64,000 bases of DNA from Marinifilaceae bacterium (GTDB lineage Bacteria > Bacteroidota > Bacteroidia > Bacteroidales > Marinifilaceae). The notes beneath the pieces were generated by a model. The model saw only the letters and a program-made list of their open reading frames with translations, was not told where the DNA came from and did no database searches. Positions 8,602 through 17,663 of this stretch are shown piece by piece (within the stretch, counting starts at the first letter, position 1; each line of letters begins with the position of its first letter). A program made the translations under genes and the position numbers. The stretch covers positions 33,338-97,337 of the forward strand of contig JAFGYE010000078.1 in NCBI GenBank assembly GCA_016936255.1, written 5' to 3'.

Positions 8602-9972
8602 TTACTTCTTCAATTCGGCAAAATACTTATAGAACAATGGAATTGTGTTGATTCCATTAAAAAATTGTTCCAACGGAAAATTCTCATTTGGAGAATGAAT
8701 TGCATCACTTTCCAGTCCAAATCCCATTAATACTGATTTAATTCCTAAAATCTCTTCGAAAGAAGAAATAATTGGAATACTTCCACCGCTGCGAACAGGT
8801 ACCGGTCGTTTTCCGTAAACTTCGGTATATGCTTTATCAGCCGCAATATAAGCAGGGAAATCAATCGGACAAACATATCCTTGCCCACCATGCAACGGAG
8901 TAACAACTACTTTTACACAATCCGGAGCAATTGATTCGAAATGTTCTTTAAAAAGAACTGAAATTTTTTCCCAGTTTTGATTAGGAACCAAACGGGTTGA
9001 AATTTTTGCATATGCTTTTGAAGGAAGAACTGTTTTGGCACCTTCGCCAATATATCCTCCCCAAATACCACAAACATCAAACGAAGGGCGAATTCCTGTA
9101 TGTTCAGAAGGAGTATAGCCTTTCTCTCCAGCCAGTTCTTTTACGTCGATTGCTTTTTTGTACTCCTCAACATTGAAAGGAGCTTCAGCCATCATTGCTC
9201 TTTCGTCCTTTGTTACTTCAATTACATCATCGTAAAATCCAGGAATGGTAATGTGCCCGTTATCATCTACCATCTGAGTAATCATTTTAGCCAATACATT
9301 AATTGGATTTGCAACAGCTCCACCAAACAATCCTGAATGAAGATCACGATTAGGACCGGTCACTTCAACTTCCCAATACATCAAACCGCGTAAACCTGTA
9401 GTTATAGATGGTATGTCCGGAGCAATCATTCCTGTATCAGAAACTAAAATCACATCGGCTTGCAGCATTTCTTTGTGTTCTTCACAAAATTTTGGAAGAT
9501 TAGGTGATCCAACTTCTTCTTCACCTTCAATCATGAATTTCACGTTACAAGGAAGACAATTATTCTTCACCATATATTCAAAAGCCTTGGCATGCATAAA
9601 TGCCTGGCCTTTATCATCATCAGCACCACGAGCCCAAATTTTACCATCCTTAACAACAGGCTCAAAAGGATCAGTATTCCACAAATTAATTGGATCAACC
9701 GGCATTACATCCATATGTCCGTAAACCATAACTGTCGGCAATTTTGGATCGATAATCTTCTCGCCATAAGTAACAGGATTTCCCTCTGTCTCCATTACCA
9801 CCGCCTTATCAGCACCCGCATTCAGCATTAACTGCTTCCAGTATTCGGCAGCTTTATACATCTCAGGTTTATTTGCTTCAATCGAGCTAATCGATGGAAT
9901 TCGAATCAGTCCAAACAATTCCTCTAAAAATCTCTCTTTGTTCTCTTCAATATATGCTTTAATGTTATCCAT
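8602..9972 (-). CDS. M20 family dipeptidase
   Basis: A 456-residue cytoplasmic zinc peptidase of the M20 family. The metal and catalytic motifs are visible: VYGHMDVMP (His ligand and catalytic Asp), WARGADDDKGQ (bridging Asp), MIEGEEEVGSPNL (catalytic Glu and ligand). A dimerisation insert with DLHSGLFGG lies in the middle, and the last His is in the SDAIHSPNE segment. Family members split dipeptides or short peptides taken up by the cell. I start at ATG 9972 (MDNIKAYIEENKE); an in-frame upstream extension to 10020 has no family-like sequence. It is a single gene with its own terminator. Confidence 0.9.
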   Translation of the reverse strand: MDNIKAYIEENKERFLEELFGLIRIPSISSIEANKPEMYKAAEYWKQLMLNAGADKAVVMETEGNPVTYGEKIIDPKLPTVMVYGHMDVMPVDPINLWNTDPFEPVVKDGKIWARGADDDKGQAFMHAKAFEYMVKNNCLPCNVKFMIEGEEEVGSPNLPKFCEEHKEMLQADVILVSDTGMIAPDIPSITTGLRGLMYWEVEVTGPNRDLHSGLFGGAVANPINVLAKMITQMVDDNGHITIPGFYDDVIEVTKDERAMMAEAPFNVEEYKKAIDVKELAGEKGYTPSEHTGIRPSFDVCGIWGGYIGEGAKTVLPSKAYAKISTRLVPNQNWEKISVLFKEHFESIAPDCVKVVVTPLHGGQGYVCPIDFPAYIAADKAYTEVYGKRPVPVRSGGSIPIISSFEEILGIKSVLMGFGLESDAIHSPNENFPLEQFFNGINTIPLFYKYFAELKK

Positions 9973-10118
9973 AATAGTGTGTTTATTGGATTTAAGTAAT
10001 TTGAAACGTAAATATAGCAATTAGAAATTAGCTTTCAGTCTTCATCCAATAGAGATTTGCAACCTCTAAATATCAACACCCATCAAATCACAAATCAAAT
10101 AAACAGACATAAAAGCAT

Positions 10119-10149
10119 AAAAAAAAACAGCAACCAAACGGCTACTGTT
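10119..10149 (-). terminator. Intrinsic terminator downstream of the DUF3109 gene
   Basis: AACAGCAACC and GGCTACTGTT form an imperfect 10-bp stem with a 4-nt loop. On the minus strand it is followed by a long T-run. Confidence 0.7.
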
Positions 10150-10199
10150 TACAATATAATTTCGTGATGCTTTTACTCTTACACTTGGTACTTTGTCAT

Positions 10200-10781
10200 C
10201 TACATTTTTTTCATGATTTCATCAATGTGTTCAGCTGCATACTGAAGCTCTTTATACCATTCTTCACCATATTTTCTGATTAATGGTTCTTTTAAGAAAA
10301 CATAAACCGGTGTTCCATTTTTAAATCCCAATTCTCTGGCAGGTTTGCAAATATCCCATTTGTTATAATTCACCGCATCAAACTCTTCATATTTCTGAAT
10401 TCGAATCGGGTATAACTGACATGAAATTGGTTTGCGAAAGTTTATTTTACCATCGAAAAAAGCTTTTTCGATACCACATTGTGCCGATCCATTTTCAAAA
10501 ACCGTATAAACACATTCTTTATTGTTAATGATAGGTGTTACCAAATCACCATCCGAATCGATTACAGTCTTACCTTGTTTTTCAATTTCTTCAATGCCTT
10601 TTTCGGTAAGATACTCTTCTATAACAGGATAAATCTCCTCAATAATCAGCTTCTCTTCTTCCTCTAATGGGGCACCCGAATCTCCCTCTACACAACAAGC
10701 CCCGCAACATTTCGAAATATCACATATAAATTTCTTTTCAATCACGTCTAAACTTACTATGGCTTTTCCTATCTGTAACAC
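10200..10781 (-). CDS. DUF3109 family Cys-rich protein
   Basis: A 193-residue protein of the DUF3109 family, common in Bacteroidota and of unknown function. It has a Cys cluster near the N-terminus (CDISKCCGACCVEGDSG) and further Cys in NKECVYTVF, QCGIEKA, SCQLYPIR and WDICKP. This pattern resembles YkgJ-like zinc or iron-sulfur binding proteins. The start is GTG (10779-10781) giving MLQIGKAIVSLDVIEKK, which matches the usual family start. An AAAGGAT Shine-Dalgarno-like sequence lies upstream, unusual in this window. It has its own terminator. Confidence 0.85.
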   Translation of the reverse strand: MLQIGKAIVSLDVIEKKFICDISKCCGACCVEGDSGAPLEEEEKLIIEEIYPVIEEYLTEKGIEEIEKQGKTVIDSDGDLVTPIINNKECVYTVFENGSAQCGIEKAFFDGKINFRKPISCQLYPIRIQKYEEFDAVNYNKWDICKPARELGFKNGTPVYVFLKEPLIRKYGEEWYKELQYAAEHIDEIMKKM

Positions 10782-10820
10782 AATGCTATCCTTTTACAAT
10801 TTCTACTTTCGTGGATTAAA

Positions 10821-10853
10821 AAAAAATCCGTATTATCGGCAAAGATAATACGG
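10821..10853 (-). terminator. Intrinsic terminator downstream of gpmI
   Basis: CCGTATTATC and GATAATACGG form a perfect 10-bp stem. A run of T follows on the minus strand. Confidence 0.8.
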
Positions 10854-10879
10854 AAACTTATATTTTCAGTTACAATCTT

Positions 10880-12409
10880 CTATTTTATCAAAGATTTACC
10901 AGTCATATCTGCAGGTTTTTCAATACCCATGATATCCAATAAAGTTGGAGCCACATCAGCAAGAATACCATTCTCAATTCCTTTGGAATTCTCAGTCACC
11001 CATATACAAGGAACCGGATTCAAAGAGTGTGCAGTGTTTGGAGAACCGTCGGCATTTACTGCAAAATCAGCATTTCCATGATCTGCAATAATAATCACAT
11101 CATATCCATTTGCTTTTGCTGCCTCAACAACCTGCTCAACACATTTATCAACAGCCTGAACTGCTTTTGAAATTGCTTCATAAACTCCTGTATGACCAAC
11201 CATGTCGCCATTGGCGAAATTCAAACAAACAAAATCAGCCGATTGAGCATTCAATTCAGCAGTAATCATATCGGCAACTGCCGGAGCAGACATTTCTGGT
11301 TGTAAATCGTAAGTTGCCACTTTTGGAGATGGAACCATTAATCTTCTTTCGCCTTCAAATTCAGCTTCTCTACCACCCGAGAAAAAGAAAGTTACGTGAG
11401 CATACTTTTCAGTTTCAGCAATACGAATCTGTTTTTTTCCAGCTTTAGATACAACCTCACCCATTGTGTTTTGAACGTTATCTTTATCATAGATTACATT
11501 CACTCCCTTAAAGTTCGCATTGTAGCAAGTCATGGTATACCATTCTACATCCATGGTATGCATTCCGAACTCACGCTTGTCTTCCTGAGTGAACACAGTT
11601 GTCATTTGACGCAAACGATCAGTACGGAAATTAAAACAGATAACTACATCACCTTTTTCAATAATAGCAAGAGGAGCACCTGTGGCATCAACCATTACAA
11701 TTGGCTTGATAAATTCATCAGTAACACCTTCTGCATATGATTCTTCCATTGCTGCAACAACGTTGGAAGCTGATACACCTTCACCTTTAGTATATAAATC
11801 GTAAGCAAGCTTAACGCGTTCCCAGTTACTATCTCTATCCATTCCGTAGTAACGGCCAATAAGAGATGCAAATTTTGCTGATCCGGTAGTTTCAATTGCT
11901 TCAACAAATTCTTTTACGAATCCTAATCCTGATTTAGGATCAGTATCACGTCCATCGGTTAATCCATGAACAAACACATCTTTCAATCCAAAAGCTTGTG
12001 CTGCATCGCAAAGAGCAATTGCATGAGAACTTAATGAGTGAACACCACCATTACCAATCAATCCAATCAGGTGAACTTTTTTACCATTCTCTTTGGCATA
12101 AGTAAAAGCTTTAATAACCTGCTCATTTTCCTTAAGGGTGTCCTGTTCTACAGCCATGTTTATTTTTACCAAATCCTGATAAACAACACGACCGGCACCG
12201 ATATTTAAATGTCCAACTTCTGAATTCCCCATTTGTCCGTCCGGCAAACCAACAAATCTACCTGCTGCCTGTAATTGAGAGTTTGGGTATTTTGCCAACA
12301 GGCTATCCATGTATGGAGTCGGTACCGAAGAAATTACATCCGAATTTGATTTATCACCGATCCCCCATCCGTCAAGGATCATCAATAAAGCTTTTTTATT
12401 ATTTGTCAT
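10880..12409 (-). CDS. gpmI: 2,3-bisphosphoglycerate-independent phosphoglycerate mutase
   Basis: A 509-residue glycolytic enzyme that interconverts 3- and 2-phosphoglycerate with two Mn ions. The N-terminal alkaline-phosphatase-like metal site is [10 protein letters not shown], the phosphoserine site is [19 protein letters not shown], the substrate-binding region has [11 protein letters not shown] and GRYYGMDRD, and the C-terminal metal motif is [13 protein letters not shown]. Length and motif order are complete. It is a single gene on the minus strand with a clear terminator. Confidence 0.96.
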   Translation of the reverse strand: MTNNKKALLMILDGWGIGDKSNSDVISSVPTPYMDSLLAKYPNSQLQAAGRFVGLPDGQMGNSEVGHLNIGAGRVVYQDLVKINMAVEQDTLKENEQVIKAFTYAKENGKKVHLIGLIGNGGVHSLSSHAIALCDAAQAFGLKDVFVHGLTDGRDTDPKSGLGFVKEFVEAIETTGSAKFASLIGRYYGMDRDSNWERVKLAYDLYTKGEGVSASNVVAAMEESYAEGVTDEFIKPIVMVDATGAPLAIIEKGDVVICFNFRTDRLRQMTTVFTQEDKREFGMHTMDVEWYTMTCYNANFKGVNVIYDKDNVQNTMGEVVSKAGKKQIRIAETEKYAHVTFFFSGGREAEFEGERRLMVPSPKVATYDLQPEMSAPAVADMITAELNAQSADFVCLNFANGDMVGHTGVYEAISKAVQAVDKCVEQVVEAAKANGYDVIIIADHGNADFAVNADGSPNTAHSLNPVPCIWVTENSKGIENGILADVAPTLLDIMGIEKPADMTGKSLIK

Positions 12410-12592
12410 TTTGAAGTATTTTATATCTTAAATTCTTTATTAGTTGGTCTAAGTCTTGCAAAAATATCGTATTAATTCAAATAAAAAAATTAGTTAGAGA
12501 CTTGAATTTCTTTATTTTAGATCGAAAACGTTTGTTTTTTGAAATTTATTCAAACTTTAACATTTCGAATGGATTTCCACATTCGAAAGCAT

Positions 12593-12625
12593 AAAAAAAA
12601 GCCGATCATATGATCGGCTTTTTTT
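12593..12625. terminator. Bidirectional terminator downstream of tRNA-Phe copy 1
   Basis: A perfect 18-bp palindrome (GCCGATCATATGATCGGC at 12601-12618) is flanked by an A-run on the left and a T-run on the right. It sits just beyond the 3' end of the minus-strand tRNA. Confidence 0.8.
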
Positions 12626-12626
12626 G

Positions 12627-12699
12627 TGGTACCACCTGGAATCGAACCAGGGACACATGGATTTTCAGTCCATTGCTCTACCAACTGAGCTATGGTACC
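12627..12699 (-). tRNA. tRNA-Phe (GAA), copy 1
   Basis: The 73-nt minus-strand sequence folds as a full cloverleaf: acceptor GGTACCA/TGGTACC, D-stem GCTC/GAGC, anticodon loop CTGAAAA with GAA, and T-arm CCTGG-TTCGATT-CCAGG. CCA is not encoded. It is identical to the copies at 14405 and 14506. A TACATTTG promoter element lies 17 bp upstream. Confidence 0.96.
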
Positions 12700-13060
12700 C
12701 TTTATTTTGGTGTTACAAATGTAAAGAAAATTTGTACTTCGCAAAACAAAGCAGGCCACATCGAGTATAAATAGCAGATATAAAATGTCAATATGATTAA
12801 GTATCAATTTTTTCACAATGTTATTTAGATTGATTCTATAGATTATTTTGCTGAAAATTAAACAATAGATGACGATTTTACCCGTTAAAGAAACCTTAGG
12901 TATGGTTTTTGTTAAACTTAAATTGTCTTGTTTTTTCAATAAATTAGAATATCGAGCTGATTAATTGTCAAGATAAATTGACACACAGGAATAATTAGTC
13001 CAGTTTGGTAATCCCGAAAACTTTCGGGACCATACGGCAAAAACTTAAAATTATAATCAT
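12700..13060. other. Intergenic region between tRNA-Phe copy 1 and the S41 peptidase gene
   Basis: Apart from the tRNA promoter at 12716-12745 I see no gene. A short perfect hairpin (TCCCGAAA/TTTCGGGA, 13012-13029) lies 32 bp before the peptidase start. It has no T-run and may be a leader structure. Confidence 0.5.
12716..12745 (-). promoter_or_regulatory. Promoter of tRNA-Phe copy 1
   Basis: On the minus strand: TTTG (12742-12745), an 18-nt spacer, then TACATTTG (12716-12723). It lies just upstream of the tRNA 5' end. Confidence 0.5.
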
Positions 13061-14344
13061 ATGAAATTCTCAATTCTCAATAAATATTCACTTGTAGTAA
13101 TTCTGGCATCCTTATTTCTATCGTGTAGTGATGACAATAATATATTGCCACGATCGGGCAATGATAAATCGGCTTACGAAATCATTGATAAAACGATGCA
13201 GGAGTGGTATTTGTGGAATGAAGATTTACCGGATATTAGTTCAGCCAATTACTCATCGGCAAACGACTATTTTGAAGCACTGCTTGCTGATCAAGATCGA
13301 TGGAGCTATATAGCCAACCTTGATGAATTACTAGCTTATTTTGAGAATGGCACCTACACAGGTTATGGTTTATCCTTCAAATTTGACAACATTAATGATT
13401 TAAGAGTAAAACTTATATTTGATGAATCACCTTTGGCTGCAGAAGGAGTTACACGCGGATGGAAATTGGTAAACATTAACCAATTGGCAATTTCAAACCT
13501 AAGGGAAGAACAAATATTAAATGAACTTGACAAATCGAGCGGAACCTTCATTTTTGAAAATAATGCCGGCGAGCAAAAAGAAATCACCGCTTCTCAAAAG
13601 GTACTTGATCAAAATACAGTATTAAAAAGAACGATGATTGAAGGAACTCAAGTTGCCTATCTGGCATTTGACAGCTTTTTAAACAAATCGGAAGAAGAAT
13701 TAAACGAAGCCTTCACCTATTTTAAAGAACAAAATGCAAAAGAACTTGTATTGGATTTAAGATACAACGGAGGTGGCAGTACTTACATATCCAACCAATT
13801 GGCAGATTTAATAACCGGCAATGCGTATGCTGGTAAAGTTTACTCAAAAGTATTTCACAACAATTCAAAAACAAGTGAGAATTTCCCTGATGCATTTGTA
13901 AAACAGAATGCAGCCTATGGTTTCGAAAGAGTCTTCGTAATTACCACGTCCGGAACTGCTTCGGCAAGCGAGATGGTTATTAATGGATTAAAACCATACT
14001 TGGGCAAAGAAAATGTGATTCTGATAGGAAGCAAAACACACGGAAAACCAGTTGGCATGTACGTATTTGAGGAGAAAGCTTTGAATTTGGCCATTGTGCC
14101 AATTAGTTTTTCCATCACCAATGCAAATGACGAAGGCGGCTATTTTGATGGCATTCCGGTTAACTATGAAATATCTGACGATTTAAGTCATGACTTTGGG
14201 GATATTGATGAATCAAATCTGCATGCTGCGCTGGAATATATTAAGAATGAGAAATTCCCAGTTATAACTGCTGCAAAAGCTTTATCAACAAACGAACGGG
14301 AATTCAAGAAAAAAGGATTGGAAGAGCTGATTGATGCTTTCTAA
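13061..14344 (+). CDS. S41 family (C-terminal processing) peptidase, lipoprotein
   Basis: A 427-residue predicted lipoprotein. The signal peptide ends in a lipobox (LASLFLSC), followed by SDDNN. A PDZ-like region lies near residues 90-180. The S41 catalytic core follows: ELVLDLRYNGGGS, then TSGTASASEM with the nucleophile Ser near S301, and GSKTHGKPVG with the general-base Lys near K329. It should cleave periplasmic or surface proteins near their C-termini. It lies between identical tRNA-Phe genes on the opposite strand. A bidirectional hairpin separates its 3' end from tRNA-Phe copy 2. Confidence 0.88.
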   Translation: MKFSILNKYSLVVILASLFLSCSDDNNILPRSGNDKSAYEIIDKTMQEWYLWNEDLPDISSANYSSANDYFEALLADQDRWSYIANLDELLAYFENGTYTGYGLSFKFDNINDLRVKLIFDESPLAAEGVTRGWKLVNINQLAISNLREEQILNELDKSSGTFIFENNAGEQKEITASQKVLDQNTVLKRTMIEGTQVAYLAFDSFLNKSEEELNEAFTYFKEQNAKELVLDLRYNGGGSTYISNQLADLITGNAYAGKVYSKVFHNNSKTSENFPDAFVKQNAAYGFERVFVITTSGTASASEMVINGLKPYLGKENVILIGSKTHGKPVGMYVFEEKALNLAIVPISFSITNANDEGGYFDGIPVNYEISDDLSHDFGDIDESNLHAALEYIKNEKFPVITAAKALSTNEREFKKKGLEELIDAF

Positions 14345-14367
14345 AATTGATTATTTTCCCAAAACAA

Positions 14368-14402
14368 AAAAGAGGAAAAGATTTAACATCTTTCCCTCTT
14401 TT
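14368..14402. terminator. Bidirectional terminator between the S41 gene and tRNA-Phe copy 2
   Basis: AAAAGAGG-A-AAAGAT pairs with ATCTTT-C-CCTCTTTT around a 5-nt loop. It has an A-rich left flank and ends in T's, so it suits both convergent transcripts. Confidence 0.7.
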
Positions 14403-14404
14403 CG

Positions 14405-14477
14405 TGGTACCACCTGGAATCGAACCAGGGACACATGGATTTTCAGTCCATTGCTCTACCAACTGAGCTATGGTACC
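14405..14477 (-). tRNA. tRNA-Phe (GAA), copy 2
   Basis: The 73 nt are identical to copies 1 and 3, with anticodon GAA and no encoded CCA. It lies 28 bp downstream of copy 3 on the same strand, so the two are probably one transcript. Confidence 0.96.
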
Positions 14478-14505
14478 CTATTGGTGTACTCAAAGAAAAA
14501 GGATG

Positions 14506-14578
14506 TGGTACCACCTGGAATCGAACCAGGGACACATGGATTTTCAGTCCATTGCTCTACCAACTGAGCTATGGTACC
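14506..14578 (-). tRNA. tRNA-Phe (GAA), copy 3
   Basis: The 73 nt are identical to copies 1 and 2. It is the first gene of the two-tRNA transcript, 18 bp downstream of a well-formed promoter. Confidence 0.96.
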
Positions 14579-14596
14579 CTCTTTACTTGAGCGATG

Positions 14597-14627
14597 CAAA
14601 AGTACGCAAAAAAATAAAATCACCAAA
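14597..14627 (-). promoter_or_regulatory. Promoter of the tRNA-Phe copy 3-copy 2 transcript
   Basis: On the minus strand: TTTG (14624-14627), a 19-nt spacer, then TACTTTTG (14597-14604). This is a full match to the Bacteroidota housekeeping consensus. Confidence 0.6.
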
Positions 14628-14677
14628 TAAAATCAATAAAATTAGAGAGGAATTTTAAAGGAATCTAAACTTCTTAT

Positions 14678-14685
14678 TACCTTTG
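14678..14685 (+). promoter_or_regulatory. -7 element upstream of the M16 peptidase gene
   Basis: TACCTTTG followed by CG matches TAnnTTTG. It ends 19 bp before the ATG, so the leader would be very short. The -33 region is only T-rich. Confidence 0.5.
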
Positions 14686-14704
14686 CGACCTAATAAAAAA
14701 ATAT

Positions 14705-15925
14705 ATGGTATTCGAAACTCACACATTATCAAATGGTATACGACTAATTCACCATGCCGTGAACGCAAATGTTGCACACTGCGGAATTATTTTAAATACT
14801 GGTTCGCGTGATGAAAAAGAGGAGGAATGGGGAATTGCTCACTACATAGAGCATGTTGTATTTAAAGGTACCACTAAACGGAAGGCATACCATATTCTCA
14901 GCAGAATGGAAGATGTAGGCGGAGAATTAAACGCATACACTACCAAGGAAGAAACCTGTATTTACACTACTTTCCTCGATAAAGACTACAAAAGAGCTTT
15001 AGAACTCATTAGCGATATCACTTTCAATTCTGTTTTCCCTGAAAAGGAATTAGAGAAAGAAAAGGAAGTTATTCTGGATGAAATCAATTCGTATAAGGAT
15101 TCTCCTTCGGAATTGATCTTCGATGATTTTGAAGAATTAATATTCAAAAATGATCCGATTGGCCGAAATATTTTGGGAACTCCAAAACATGTTAAAAAGT
15201 TCAAACGTGATGACATATTGAATTTCATTAAGAACAATTACCACACGGATCAAATGGTAATTAGTTCGGTGGGGAACATTAAATTCAGCAAATTGGTAAA
15301 AATGGTAGAGAAGTACTTTGGGCACATACCTGAGAATATTCGCACGACCAAGAGAAAAAAGCCAAATTCGTATGAAGCCCGCACACAAACCATGATAAAG
15401 AAAACTTATCAGAGACATTGTGTGATGGGGAATATAGCCTATGACTTAAATGATGAAAAACGAATTCCATTGTCATTGCTCACCAATATTTTAGGTGGCC
15501 CGGGCATGAATTCACGTTTGAATTTAACCCTTCGGGAACGACACGGATTGGCCTATAATATTGAAGCAAATTACACGCCTTATGCAGATACAGGTGTTTT
15601 CAGCATCTACTTTGGTACCGACAAAGGCAATTTGGATAAGTGTCTTAGTTTGATCAACAAAGAGATGGATTTACTCTGTACCCATAAACTTGGCTCCGGG
15701 CAATTAAAACGAGCTAAAAATCAGATGATTGGTCAGATTGCTATTTCTTCGGAAAACAATGAAAACCTAATGCTCAGCATTGGTAAAAGCTTTTTGCTGT
15801 ACAATCGAATTGACTCATTGGAGGAATTGTATCAAAAGGTGGAGAGCATTACAGCGGAAGAATTGCTTGAAGTTGCCAACGAAATTCTAAATAAAGATCT
15901 GTTAACCACTTTGATGTACAAATAA
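14705..15925 (+). CDS. M16 family zinc peptidase (processing-peptidase-like)
   Basis: A 406-residue single-repeat M16 peptidase. The inverted zinc motif HYIEH is at H46-E49-H50, and the third ligand Glu is in the EKEVILDEI segment near residue 127. The C-terminal half keeps the LGGPGMNSRLNLTLRER pattern of the inactive-domain helix. No signal peptide is seen, so it is probably cytoplasmic. Relatives degrade peptides or process proteins. Its stop is 2 bp from the start of the O-methyltransferase gene, so the two form an operon. Confidence 0.9.
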   Translation: MVFETHTLSNGIRLIHHAVNANVAHCGIILNTGSRDEKEEEWGIAHYIEHVVFKGTTKRKAYHILSRMEDVGGELNAYTTKEETCIYTTFLDKDYKRALELISDITFNSVFPEKELEKEKEVILDEINSYKDSPSELIFDDFEELIFKNDPIGRNILGTPKHVKKFKRDDILNFIKNNYHTDQMVISSVGNIKFSKLVKMVEKYFGHIPENIRTTKRKKPNSYEARTQTMIKKTYQRHCVMGNIAYDLNDEKRIPLSLLTNILGGPGMNSRLNLTLRERHGLAYNIEANYTPYADTGVFSIYFGTDKGNLDKCLSLINKEMDLLCTHKLGSGQLKRAKNQMIGQIAISSENNENLMLSIGKSFLLYNRIDSLEELYQKVESITAEELLEVANEILNKDLLTTLMYK

Positions 15926-15927
15926 GC

Positions 15928-16569
15928 ATGATAGAAGTTAATAAAGAACTTGAAGATTATATACTGCAGCATACTGAAACAGAAGATTTGGTATTGAAGG
16001 ATCTTTCCCGTGAAACTCACGTTAAAATGCTTCGCCCAAGAATGTTGTCGGGTCATCTTCAGGGAAAATTCTTAAAGATGACTTGCCAGATGATTCGTCC
16101 CCTGCGCATTTTAGAGATTGGAACCTATACAGGATATTCGGCAATAAGCATGGCTATGGGAACCAGTGATGATTGTATCATTCACACCATTGACTGCAAC
16201 GACGAACTGGAACAATTTACCCGTAAATACATTAAGCGATCGGGATTTGAAGATCGCATTCAACTCCATATTGGAGATGCTCTTGAGATGATTCCAAAAT
16301 TGGACGAAAATTTCGATCTCATTTTTATTGATGCCGATAAACGACAATACATCGAATATTTTGAGGCTGTATTTCCGAAGCTAAATAAAGGCGGTTTTAT
16401 TTTGGCCGATGATGTTTTATGGGATGGTAAAGTAATTGAAGAAGTCGAAAACAACGACCAGCAAACTCAGGGGATAATAAATTTCAATCAATTTATTCAG
16501 GAAGACCCCAGAGTCGAAAATCTGATTCTTCCCATGCGTCATGGATTAATGATGATTCGAAAAAAATAA
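15928..16569 (+). CDS. Class I SAM-dependent O-methyltransferase
   Basis: A 213-residue methyltransferase of the catechol/caffeoyl-CoA O-methyltransferase type. SAM-binding motif I is LEIGTYTGYSAISMA, followed by the acidic residue in HTIDCND. The metal/substrate segment is FIDADKRQYIEYFE, with LADDVLWDG next. The substrate is unknown. It follows the M16 peptidase by 2 bp and is likely translated from the same message. Confidence 0.88.
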   Translation: MIEVNKELEDYILQHTETEDLVLKDLSRETHVKMLRPRMLSGHLQGKFLKMTCQMIRPLRILEIGTYTGYSAISMAMGTSDDCIIHTIDCNDELEQFTRKYIKRSGFEDRIQLHIGDALEMIPKLDENFDLIFIDADKRQYIEYFEAVFPKLNKGGFILADDVLWDGKVIEEVENNDQQTQGIINFNQFIQEDPRVENLILPMRHGLMMIRKK

Positions 16570-16625
16570 TTATACAGTTGTGTAAAAACAGGGAACAGGT
16601 GGCTGTTGGTGGAATTCCATATCAT

Positions 16626-17447
16626 TTAATCATTTGAATCCACAATCTTAACAAGGATGGTAGCACCAAGATTAACATGCCCTTGCTTTTGAATCAGCTT
16701 CCATCCTTTCTTCTCCAATTCTTTGGCAATTGCACCATTCAGCATGCCATGGGCAACTAAAACGGCGGTTTCCTCATCATAAGCAACTTTAATTAAATTT
16801 TCAGATGCTTGTCTGGCTCGAAGTCTTGCTTCTTTACGGCTCTCGATGCCCCGATGATTAAAACCCAGCATCCAACTGCCCCGACTAAAAGCCTGCCAAA
16901 TTCCCAATGGCATTTTCAAAAAGCTACTCGCCGATATCATTCTGATTTCAAATTCCCGAAATATAGAATCAGAAACGACCGGAAATTTATCTCCAAAAAT
17001 TTTTAATGCCGTTTCCTGCGCACGAGGTAAACTGGAGCAATAAATAATATGATTGGAATTTAGGTTTACCACCACAAGAGAAGGATCGAAAGGAATAATT
17101 GGCACCGAATTGTAATCAAGCACATACTGCATGGCCTCATCAGCAGAATAAAACCAATTCTTTTTCACATTGGGTTTTGCATGACGAATCAAATAGATTT
17201 GAAGCATCCGTTTCCCTTGCTTCTTCAGCTTGTTTTGAATCATTGTATCCACTTCCGAAACGCAGGTAAACGTCTCACATTTAGTTTTGGAAATCTGATC
17301 AAATGATTTTTTCTCCTTCTGCAAATTACATGGAGCAGAACAAGCCGAAAGAAAAAATGCCAGAATGGCTATTGAAAAAGATTTTAAACTATTTTTAATC
17401 GTTATCAAGTTTCTAATTTTATATTGAGACAAAACCAAAATTAACAA
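16626..17447 (-). CDS. Histidine phosphatase (phosphoglycerate-mutase-like) lipoprotein
   Basis: A predicted lipoprotein of up to 273 residues. A hydrophobic signal ends in the lipobox FFLSAC. The phosphatase domain begins at YLIRHAKP, the RHG-type motif with the phospho-accepting His, and contains a second conserved His in VLVAHGMLNGA. This points to a periplasmic acid phosphatase; the substrate is unknown. The start is uncertain: no ATG precedes the lipobox. The limit given uses a TTG (17445-17447). A later TTG that starts at LITIKNSLKSF would give a signal peptide of normal length. Confidence 0.72.
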   Translation of the reverse strand: MLILVLSQYKIRNLITIKNSLKSFSIAILAFFLSACSAPCNLQKEKKSFDQISKTKCETFTCVSEVDTMIQNKLKKQGKRMLQIYLIRHAKPNVKKNWFYSADEAMQYVLDYNSVPIIPFDPSLVVVNLNSNHIIYCSSLPRAQETALKIFGDKFPVVSDSIFREFEIRMISASSFLKMPLGIWQAFSRGSWMLGFNHRGIESRKEARLRARQASENLIKVAYDEETAVLVAHGMLNGAIAKELEKKGWKLIQKQGHVNLGATILVKIVDSND

Positions 17448-17629
17448 TTATTAATTGATCAGGAAGAAATCCAATTAGGAAAACTCTTTGAACCTCCGTA
17501 TTCTCTGTGGTTAGATTTTTTCTGTCCACTCAATACCACCTCATCTAAACACAAATACTACATTTTCAAAATATACCACATTCTAACAATAAAGCATCTT
17601 GTTTGCCAATAATGAAGCATAAAAAGTAA

Positions 17630-17637
17630 TATCTTTG
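17630..17637 (+). promoter_or_regulatory. -7 element upstream of selD
   Basis: TATCTTTG matches TAnnTTTG and ends 26 bp before the selD ATG. A TTTG is present at 17602-17605 with a slightly long 24-nt spacer. Confidence 0.5.
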
Positions 17638-17663
17638 CACCGTTTATTAGATTCAAAAACAAT

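Noticed and set aside
12550..12939. Minus-strand frame of 129 codons across tRNA-Phe copy 1
   Set aside because: It contains the entire tRNA and a terminator, so it is not a protein gene.
13012..13029. Hairpin TCCCGAAA/TTTCGGGA as a terminator
   Set aside because: There is no T-run on either side and no gene ends nearby on the plus strand; it is noted only as a possible leader structure.
14331..14658. Plus-strand frames of 78 and 62 codons across tRNA-Phe copies 2 and 3
   Set aside because: They are antisense readings of the tRNAs; their common peptide (ESNQGH or GIEPGTHG types) is simply the repeated tRNA sequence.
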